Source: Isoetes taiwanensis
Lineage: Eukaryota; Streptophyta; Lycopodiopsida; Isoetales; Isoetaceae
Assembly: GCA_021234155.1 (NCBI GenBank)
Contig: JAJEKV010000049.1
Location: forward strand, 7,685,727 to 7,749,726
Direction: 5' to 3'
Length of the DNA stretch: 64,000 nucleotides
A program made the translations under genes and the position numbers. Positions 10,816 to 18,573 of this stretch are shown piece by piece. Positions within the stretch are counted from its first letter, which is position 1. Each line of letters starts with the position of its first letter. Below the pieces are notes generated by a model. That model made no database searches and was not told the origin of the DNA. It worked only from the letters and a program-made list of their open reading frames with translations.

Positions 10816-11408
10816 AGAGTTTGTTTTTATTTTGCATTTTCGTGGCCATTGCAATACTGCGGTTTGGTGGTAAGAGCTGTTAAATATGTTGCATACAATT
10901 TCAAGCCTATTCTGTGGGAAACTCTAAACTGTGGGAAACTCTAAAAAAGATGCTAGTTATGATGGTGTATTCCCTTAGATTGAACTCACACTGAGTATAT
11001 GTTGCAATAAAGATATTGTATGGATACAAGTTCTAGCCAGGGATTTGATCTAATATAGGATAGAAAAATATAGCGATCTCGTGCCTCTATGTGATTTCAC
11101 AGCTTCAAATCTCTAAATATTCTTTACATTTCATTAACTATTTGGCATATATTCTCAGTTTTTATAATGGATATCTGGTTATTGTATCATAGTGAGCAAT
11201 GGGTCTATTGGGTATTCTATATGCATACACAAGTATTAGGATGCCAGCACAAAGGGGGATTTGAATGATATTTAGTTGTTTAACAAATCATTTAAACATT
11301 TTAAACATTTAAACATATTATGATAGTTGCCTTTTTGTATGGAATGATTTGATGATATGGGATCTTAGTTTTTTGTTTTATGAATGTTTTCTACCTTATG
11401 TTTGCAGG
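10816..11408. other. AT-rich non-coding stretch
   Basis: No gene, domain or transposon end is recognisable here. The sequence is AT-rich, with a short tandem word ACTCTAAACTGTGGGAA at 10920-10945 and an ATTTAAACATTTTAAACATT run at about 11290-11320. A Helitron 3' terminus would be expected in or beyond this part, but I found no hairpin followed by CTRR. Confidence 0.5.
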
Positions 11409-11836
11409 GCATAAAGTTCGCATAGAGTTGCAAGGCAAAATCGGGTGATCATAGCTGTGAATGAAGTTATTTCCGCCAAGACCGCTTGTGTGAATTACTT
11501 GGTCGTCTTCAGCTATGGAATCTTGAGAATAATATCTCGTTTCAAGACGTCGCATACGATCAAGAATGCTTTCTTCTTACGCAAGGTTGGTCTACAAAGA
11601 ATGTCTGTCGAGTATAAGAATTCCCGTGCCTTTTCGATACATGTTGTTGTGCAAAACAAATCAAATGTCACAATGTCTGACTGTCAAATCTCACCTACGG
11701 ATGACACCAATGTTACTAACTTTGGGTCCGCAACATTTCCAACCGATTCATCTAACTTGTGAATAATAAATGCTCTGCAAATCTCAGATGATTTAATAGA
11801 AGCAGCTATTGTTGCACTTCTCCCTGCAGCTGGTAC
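11409..11836 (-). pseudogene. Inverted second copy of Helitron helicase segment
   Basis: Read on the minus strand, this block follows 6490-6960 of the + strand helicase nearly base for base. It starts with the CAGCTGCAGGGAGAAGTGCA region and passes AAATCATCTGAGATTTGCAG. It ends with a segment reading YYSQDSIAEDDQVIH and HSYDHPILP. It carries fewer disruptive changes than the main copy; for example, a minus-strand frame of 61 codons covers the part that is fragmented at 6500-6660. It is therefore a separate insertion or an inverted duplication of the element, not a simple tandem repeat. No flanking Rep or RPA sequence accompanies it. Confidence 0.88.
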
Positions 11837-12895
11837 TATGAATGTAAACAAATAGACATGCTCGTCCAATTCTTATGTATTTATCCAGTCCATTCTCTAA
11901 GAAATGTTCGAGTTTCCCATACCAACAAGTCTATGAAACTAGTTAGAAACAATATTACCTGGCCTTTAGCTTTGTTGTGATGATTTGAAATAATGCCCAA
12001 TGTGCACAATAAGGAGGTGATATATTTGACAAAATTTCTTCAGTGCACACAATATTTTAGATCTATAACTAACTAATCTTACTCTAAATTTAAAAAGGAT
12101 TTTGGTGGCACGGAATCTCCATGCTTGAATAGACTTGGCGCTCAACTGCTTCTGTTCCTTGGTTCGATTTGGGGGAAATTGGGATAGGGTTCTAATTTGC
12201 TGCTTCAAATTAGCACCCTCATTCTGGGCAATCGAGTTTGGCTAGGTGTCTCCTAACTAATGAATTAATTAGCTTAATTAACTTAATTAGGTAATTAACC
12301 TTTCATTAAACCCTTATTAATTTAGCATAGCTAAATTAATCGTTTATGGTTAATTCTGTAGGTTACATACCCCCATGATGGCATATCCTCAGCCCGTGAC
12401 GTGTCCGTATATTTATACATACACCGTATAAATATGTGGAACATTACAACATCTTTAGCTTCTTATTAAAAAAAAAAATTCTTTTTCAGAGTAAGAGTTG
12501 GTTTTTATCATTAATTATAAAGATTCAAGTACAAAGCATCACACATGGTTGAGAAGACTGTGTCATGATGAGAAAATTATAGTGAGAGATCACTATAGGA
12601 AATACATAGCATAGCATCACTATCTTCAAAATGCCATAGTATTTGTGCTAGCTTACCAACACGCATCAGATACTATTCCTCTCGAGATGCCATATTGTTC
12701 TGAAACACACCATCAATTATTGGATCCCGAAAGGGAGAATGTTTGACAAGCTTCGTTTTGCCCTCTCCCCTTAAAAAGTCAAGGTATCCTAGGATCATCA
12801 GACAATAAAGTATTAGAATCCAGTAGGTCCAGATTAGAAGCAAACATATCAAAACATGTTTAAGGAATGAACAATAGGTAAGTTTACTAAAATAC
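11837..12895. other. AT-rich intergenic sequence with palindromes
   Basis: No gene is recognised. Positions 12250-12350 are rich in TTAATTAA-type words. A 9-bp perfect stem occurs at 12409-12417 and 12427-12435 (ATATTTATA with TATAAATAT). About 50 bases at 11862-11912 resemble 15958-16010, the flank of the LINE insertion, so the LINE landed in a copy of a dispersed repeat. Confidence 0.45.
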
Positions 12896-13199
12896 CATTG
12901 TAGAGGTTCATTTTCTGGTGCTGTAGAAGCGGCACTCTCTGCTTCAGTATCTCATCCAATGTTGCATCAGAGCGGATTTCAGCATGAGGATGAGAAACCC
13001 CATAAGGAACCGGCATTTGTGTAGCAGGATCAATATTATGGTAGTGTCCACGATGATCCGGATCAGCAGAAAGGTTGTCCCACATGGCAACTTTATGGCA
13101 GATAGGATCCATTGGGCAGTTTTCATGAAGGAAGGAGGCTGAATCGAAGGACAGTGATGCAGAGCTTGGGAGATTTGCAAAAGTGCGAAGAAATGCCAA
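12896..13199 (-). CDS. Unidentified first exon, hypothetical protein
   Basis: On the minus strand an ATG at 13199-13197 opens about 101 codons that run to a good donor, AATG|GTATTT, at 12896/12895. The protein starts MAFLRTFANLPSSASLSF, and the first 20 or so residues, rich in Ser, Leu and Phe, could be an organelle-targeting peptide. It continues with ENCPMDPICHKVAMWDN and later IRSDATLDEILKQRVPLLQ. I do not recognise the family. The composition looks like real coding sequence, but downstream exons were not identified. It could be a captured exon, since the surroundings are transposon-derived. Confidence 0.4.
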
Positions 13200-13210
13200 A
13201 TTTTTAGGGT

Positions 13211-13310
13211 TTAAATGGTGATATCATTCACCACATAATTCACCACATGCACCACATGTCATGACATGATTCACCACATGTACGACATGTCACCATATGA
13301 TTCACCACAT
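13211..13310. repeat. Degenerate short tandem repeat, ATTCACCACATG type
   Basis: The word TTCACCACAT recurs about five times in 100 bases, mixed with CACATGTCATGACATG-type palindromes. It lies immediately upstream, on the minus strand, of the unidentified exon ending at 13199. This may be a simple minisatellite; a regulatory role is only a guess. Confidence 0.5.
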
Positions 13311-13580
13311 TAGTACACCTTGCAACAAACATATCAGGCGTCACATGGGATAACTAATACCTTCAAATTTACGAATTCATCTTGCATAGATTAAAAATTC
13401 TGGTCTCTTTTGTGTATTGCCTTCATTTTAGAGAATAGACGTTTGAATCCATATCCCAAGTTGGCTTCTTCTATGGAGATATTTGGTGTCTGACTCAGTC
13501 AAATAAACACATATGTTGTTTAAATCGTCGTTTCTCATACGACAATGGTATGTTTCGAAGACTGTTGCTAGAGATATTTT

Positions 13581-13595
13581 GTCTATCCAATTCTT
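13581..13595. repeat. LINE target site duplication, left copy
   Basis: The 15-base sequence GTCTATCCAATTCTT here is repeated exactly at 15958-15972. The two copies bracket the LINE, whose poly(A) tail (poly-T on the + strand) starts right after this copy. This is the signature of target-primed reverse transcription. Confidence 0.93.
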
Positions 13596-13808
13596 TTTTT
13601 TTTTTTTTTTTTTGGAGGCAAGGTGTGACTTCTATTCATATTTAAAGATTACATAAATAGGACATATACCATAGGAGGTATATCAGTAGGAAAAAAAACA
13701 CATTCCTAGTGGTAGGAATAGTGCCAAAATTCTGATCATAGTCAGATATAGAAAAACTTATGAAAGTATCAGAATCATAAACAGTTTGAAAGCTTCAGTA
13801 AAAAGTTC

Positions 13809-14198
13809 TCATTGTGCATCCAGTAGGTCCTGCATGGTCAGATCCTGCACCCTGTTTCGGCCCAAGATATTCAGTACCTCATCCAACTTTGCCACCGGAT
13901 AATTTGTGAAATCCAGGAGCAAGAGGACATGAGCCTCTCTCTTCTGCTGCCACTTATGAAACAGGTTCATGAAAAATGGCTTAAGGTTATTATGTCTCCA
14001 AGTTTCCGACCTCTTGAGAATTCTCTTAAGAGCAGCTGCATGTATGAGTTCCTGTTTTAGCTGAATGAAGATCTCCTCCTCTTCAATGCCATCCAGATTT
14101 GTGTCTTCCTCATCCGAGTCCTGTGCTACTCCCATCCCCCTGTCAGCTGCTCCCCATCTATTTAGTCTCCTCATGGCATCTGTGTAACATGTCATCAT
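13809..14198 (-). CDS. Short acidic/basic ORF at the 3' end of the LINE
   Basis: This 129-codon frame starts MMTCYTDAMRRLNRWGA and overlaps the end of the reverse transcriptase frame by about 40 bases in another phase. It has an acidic stretch (DSDEEDTNLDGIEEEE) followed by a helix-rich basic part. It has no known domain that I recognise. It may be the natural C-terminal tail of ORF2 put out of phase by a small indel, or a separate tail ORF. It ends about 210 bases before the poly(A) tail. Confidence 0.4.
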   Translation of the reverse strand: MMTCYTDAMRRLNRWGAADRGMGVAQDSDEEDTNLDGIEEEEIFIQLKQELIHAAALKRILKRSETWRHNNLKPFFMNLFHKWQQKREAHVLLLLDFTNYPVAKLDEVLNILGRNRVQDLTMQDLLDAQ

Positions 14199-15951
14199 CA
14201 GCAGTTAGATTAAGAACAAAGAAATCATAATTACCCTGAAATCTACCAAAGGCATTCCATCCTGTGTCATAATTCTTTCCCTTCAAGGACTTGTGTGCCA
14301 CTGCTGTTATTGCTAATTCTGCCAAGAATGTTTGTTTTAGCCATATAATGTTGGGATTTTTGTTTTCCATAGCCACCCTGTTCCTGTGTTTCCAGACTGA
14401 CCAGCAACCTATTGACCTTGTTGTACATAGAATTCTATTATATGTATTGAGGAACTCAATAAGTCCTCGATCACCAATTGTACCTTTCTGAACTTGAGCT
14501 GACCAGTTCCAGAATTCCATTATCTTGTGACATTGGAACACATGGTTGGATGTTTCTATTTCACCACACCCCAATGGGCAATACTCTGATATATTAGAAT
14601 CCATTTTATGTCTCTTGGAGTTGGCTGTTAGCCCTTGGTGTAAGATAAGCCACCTGAAGGTTTTGATTTTGTTTGCATTGTAACTTTTCCATCCCTTTTT
14701 GCATACATCTGCCAACATTTCTTCTTCACAGTCCCAAAGAAGAGTAGCCTTGGAAGGTTTGTGACTGATTAGGGCTTTGTATATCAGACTTACCAAGTAT
14801 ATTTCCTTACCTTTTAAATGCCACTGATTGGTAGTACTCAATAATTCATCCACATGTTTGATTTTCCCCATCACTGTATTGTATATCCATTTGTCTAGAT
14901 TTGATCCTTTGGTTAACTCAGCTATTATTTCCCATGATTTCCACCCATGTGCTTCATCCCAGAGATCTCCAATCTTTCCCAAACCAGCCTGATTCCACTG
15001 TATGTACTTCTGAGGATGCATTAGTGCCAGACAATTATTTTCACTGTCAACAATTCCTGGATGCCAAAAGAAATTAAAGTCTTTGGCTTTTGTGTCAATA
15101 ATTGGAGGCTTATAGCACAGAGAGGCCATATTCCAAGCCTGAAACATTCTCCTAAGGATGGAAGAGGTATTAGGGCAAGGATTAAATTGGAAGAATGCAG
15201 AATCAGGTAATTGATGTTTGAGGCTATGGCTACCAACAGGGTAGGACTCTAAAACCCAGTACCTTACCAATTTTTGGGCAGGGGATGGGGAATTGTTTTG
15301 TATGGCTCTCCAAATCATCTTAGCAGCCAGAGCTTGTGCCTGTAGATATAAATCTTTGCATCCCATCCCCCCATGTTTCTTGGGCTTGGTTAGATCATTC
15401 CATGCTACTTTATGGACTCCCTGCCAGATGAATTTCCTGATGACTGCTTCAATCTTACTGTATGATGCTTTGTCCCCTATTACAGCCGAGGAGAAATATA
15501 CATGAGAGCTACCTATAACAGCATTTGCTATTTGAGTTCTTCCTGCTAAGGACAAGGAGGAGGAATATGATCCCAACTTCTTTTTGATCCTGGTCACAAT
15601 TGGATCCCAAAGGCCTTTCAAAGTAGAGTTTAGTGCCAGAGGGATACCTAATATGACAGTACCTGCATCTTTGCTTAACACTTTAATCCCTTGCATGGTT
15701 TTCTCTTCAGAATCTAGAATAATGGCACTTTTATTTTTGTTCAAGCAAACTCCAGAAACCAAACCAAACCTTTCCATAGCTGCTAGAAATTTTTGGAGAC
15801 TTTCCCCTTCCTTCTTCAAAAAAACAAAGGTGTCATCAGCATATTGCATTATGGAAAAAGTACCTTCCCCTTTTGGTAGTTGTAATGATTGAATATCTCC
15901 CTTGTCTTGCATTTGTAGCACTAATTTTGTGAGCACTTCTGCAACAATCAA
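14158..15951 (-). pseudogene. LINE ORF2 C-terminal part: reverse transcriptase and zinc domain
   Basis: An uninterrupted frame of 597 codons starts inside the reverse transcriptase domain. The sequence just upstream in frame reads FLIVAEVLTKL, a conserved piece that precedes the active site. The YADDT motif near residue 37 supplies the catalytic aspartates. KPKKHGGMGCKDL marks the conserved region after the thumb. The C-terminal zf-RVT domain is seen as CPLGCGEIETSNHVFQCHKIMEFW. The endonuclease domain and the N-terminal half of the polymerase are missing, so the protein cannot act alone. No stop or frameshift breaks the remaining part up to residue 597. Confidence 0.93.
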
Positions 15952-15957
15952 AAAAAG

Positions 15958-15972
15958 GTCTATCCAATTCTT
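15958..15972. repeat. LINE target site duplication, right copy
   Basis: Exact repeat of 13581-13595 on the truncated 5' side of the LINE. The sequence beyond it (ATTTGTTTATG) is the continuation of the pre-insertion locus. Confidence 0.93.
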
Positions 15973-16383
15973 ATTTGTTTATGTAGTTCATTTTCTAAGA
16001 AATAAGTAGTTTGTTCTCCTTTCCTCTGAACTCATATATTGTATGAGTCTTAGAAAGCCATGCCCCTTGGATGTAAACCCGCAATTGTTAGAATTCTAAA
16101 TGAATTCAGTTCAATTACATGCATGCCATCTATATAATCTTAGATTGATTTATATATGTATGCAATATATATACAATATATATAATATTCATAGGCAAAT
16201 GTTAAATGGACATTGTCAGTCATTAAAAATGACAGGGCATGACTAGATATGTAATAATTATAATAGGATATTAAATCTCTACTCTGTTTCGATTCCTCTG
16301 TTCCTTTTTTTACTCTGCTTTCTCTTAACTGAATTGCTCTCCCGCCTAATCAATCCGACACTGTAAAGCACAAAAGTTTGTTG

Positions 16384-17279
16384 ATGGCGACTGTGTTTCT
16401 GGTCGACGTCAAATTTGGCGAGTTGCTGGTAAGAAAGGGTTGTATTTCTTTATGTTATTCTGTCTCCTTGTGATCACTGACGTTTTAAGCATGCTGTAGG
16501 AGCTGGAGGGAGTTGCAGTAGCACCAGATAAAGAAATCACTGCTGTTGGTTCGAATCGAAAAAATTATTCTGTCTTCACGGTATCAGTGGGCAAAAGAAT
16601 CTTCTTCGCTGAAGGATGGGAGCTTTTTTTGCGCGAAAACAACATAACTGATGGCACTGCTCTTCTGTGTTTCACATCAAATAACGGCACAAACTTGACA
16701 GCAAGAGCTCTTGATGGGACTTATCGTGTAAAACCTCTTGGTAATTGGGAACTTGGCGCTCCTAGCGACAATGGACCTGGTAATACAAATAAAAAAGCTG
16801 GGCGTGATATTAACAAGGATTTTTCTGTGCATGTGGATGCCGAGAATGAGGTTTTTGTTACTGACGATGATTTATCTGATGAAGAAGAACCAGTATCAAA
16901 GAAAGCATTCCGTGTTCCTCTCCTAAAAGCTAACTTCAACAGAGGCCTGGTACTGCTGTATTATCTTTTGCTTTCAAGTATTATAAATGTTTTGAATTAC
17001 TACTCCTTTCTTTTTGCTTAGATACTAGAACAAGAAGATAGGTGGCGAAATCCTCCCAAAGGATCCACTGTGGTAATTATCGGACCTGGTGATCAGAAAG
17101 CAGGGTTAGCAAGCAAAAAAAGCAAGCATTGTCTCAGCCATGGTTGGAATGCTTTCAAAAAATTGTTTGGCTTACGACTTGGTGATATCTTAGAATTTAA
17201 ATTGCATGGAGATGAACTTCAATGGAATATGAAAGTTCTGGAAGGTGCAGCTTTACATAGGCTAAAGCCTCAAAGTTAA
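16384..17279 (+). CDS. B3 domain (REM-like) DNA-binding protein, three exons
   Basis: The exons are 16384-16428, 16500-16949 and 17022-17279. All junctions are GT-AG and fall between codons, giving 250 residues ending in TAA. The first half holds a B3-type core with KRIFFAEGWELFLRENNITDGTALLCF. An acidic linker with VTDDDLSDEEEPV follows. The second half holds another with CLSHGWNAFKKLFGLRLGDILEF. The GW-x2-F and G-D/T spacing is the hallmark of plant B3 domains, which bind DNA in the nucleus as transcription factors. The start was chosen because MATVFLVDVKFGELL matches the paralogue's first exon in length, phase and sequence. An AT-rich stretch with TATATATG words lies near 16150-16190. The frame is fully intact. 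The gene is probably functional, though a short B3 gene amid transposons may be poorly expressed. Confidence 0.85.
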
Positions 17280-17978
17280 TTAGTGTTCTGAGGGCTTTTT
17301 ATGTTTAGAGAGAAACAGCATTTTGTTTTGCTGAATGTTTTCCTTATGTGATCGATTCTTAGTTCCCTGACTGTTTTATGTTCTCCAATGTATGATCAGA
17401 CTCCCGATAAATATATATTGAATGCCCTTTCCATGATTTGTAATATTGTAGTTGGATTGAATATGTCATACGCTTATTCATAAATCCACGCTGGTCATAA
17501 TTCATTCAATAATTGATAAAATGAAGCTTCCATTTATGGTTGAAGGGCTTTAAGCCAGAAAAGTTTATAGTTTAACTCTTGGCCAACTAAATGTTACCGT
17601 GTTTAGGCTAATTATTGTTTTTCTATCTACAGGTAATCAGAGTTCTTTCTACTTACTCTATTTCCGATTTCAATCATGCATTTATCGCGTGTGATAAGAA
17701 GGAGCATTCTGAAGTTTGCCTCCAATGGAAAAGGAAGTTCTTTGAGGAAGTACTAGCTAGGCCAAATAATCTGACTTACTTGCAAACTAGAGCCATCTTT
17801 AAGATATTCAGGTGGTTTTATTTTCCAGCATATTATTGTGCTAAATGCATGGAGGCTGGCCAGGTGTGGGCATGAACATAGTAGTTTTACCTTTAAAAGA
17901 ATACATGGTTAATATTCTAAGCTCAATTTCCCTAAAAGTGTGAGAGGGTATCACTTTTATAAACATGTTTTATGGTGA
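17280..17978 (+). other. 3' flank of B3 gene with one exon-like fragment
   Basis: The first 150 bases look like the B3 3' untranslated region, with T-rich tracts and AATAAATT-like words. Positions 17633-17875 form an exon-like reading frame after an acceptor (TCTACAG at about 17632). It reads VLSTYSISDFNHAF then EVCLQWKRKFFEEVLARP and ends at TGA. I do not recognise it, and it may be a leftover exon of a neighbouring gene. The LTR retrotransposon begins just beyond. Confidence 0.4.
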
Positions 17979-17983
17979 AAGTT
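17979..17983. repeat. LTR retrotransposon target duplication, left
   Basis: AAGTT directly outside the left LTR is repeated at 31167-31171 outside the right LTR, the expected 5-bp duplication made by integrase. Confidence 0.88.
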
Positions 17984-18563
17984 TGTTTGGGGTCTGGGTT
18001 CGGGAACTCCTGGAAGACAGCCCTCTGTGAGGACCCGTGGATCTAACAGGAGAGTCCGGGGGACTATGTCACGCGGGATTTGCAAGAAGAGAAGAAGAAG
18101 AAGAAAACAGAACAAATGAGAGGAAAATGATAAGCTTCCTTGATATCAATGATGAACATACATGAGCTCTCGCAATAGAGAGAAGAACTGAAAGGAGACA
18201 AGACTCAAAACTCATCTAGAACTCATGTGCGAGCTCAAGTCATATATATAGTACAATGGCCTTGGGCCCAATATAGACACTCGACCGATCTCGCGTGCCG
18301 ACTCTCGGAAGGAGGCCTGATTTGCAGGAATGTGGGCGGTGCCTCTTGAAGTGCCTAGAATCATGCCGACCCGACGCTGGGCGGTGACGGGCCGTCACTT
18401 GTCCGGCGGCGCCTCTTGATAGGCTTTGATTGCGTGGGTTCTGCCGCTTGGTCTTGGGCTGAGCCTTTGATGGCTGACCCGTGGGTCGACCGAGGATCCT
18501 TGAGCTTGACTCTGGTCTGTCAGATGCATGAATAGTCCCGCCGGGTGAGGCACAGGACTAACA
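17984..18563 (-). repeat. 3' LTR of the Ty3-type element
   Basis: On the minus strand this runs from TGTTAGTCC to CCCCAAACA, giving inverted TG/CA ends. A TATA-like run (TACTATATATATGAC, minus strand) lies near 18241-18256. Everything downstream of it in the transcribed sense (17984-18240, R-U5) is nearly identical to the other LTR, while the U3 side (18280-18430) differs by many substitutions and indels. Confidence 0.93.
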
Positions 18564-18573
18564 CTCCCCCACC
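18564..18573 (-). promoter_or_regulatory. Polypurine tract
   Basis: Immediately inside the 3' LTR the minus strand reads GGTGGGGGAG. A purine run in this place primes plus-strand DNA synthesis in LTR retrotransposons. One T interrupts it. Confidence 0.7.

Larger units (their letters stand above)
13596..15957 (-). mobile_element. 5'-truncated L1-type LINE retrotransposon
   Basis: The element lies on the minus strand. Its 3' poly(A) tail is the T run starting at 13596, and its truncated 5' end is at 15957, with perfect 15-bp target duplications outside both ends. Only the second half of ORF2 is present: the catalytic end of reverse transcriptase, the thumb region and a zinc-binding C-terminal domain. 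Full-length L1 elements are usually 5-7 kb, so more than half is missing from the 5' side, as is common when reverse transcription stops early. The clean duplications and the long open frame suggest a fairly recent insertion. Confidence 0.94.

Noticed and set aside
12409-12435. 9-bp hairpin considered as the Helitron 3' terminal structure
   Set aside because: No CTRR follows within about 15 bases, and the stem is purely A/T, unlike the GC-rich hairpins at plant Helitron ends.
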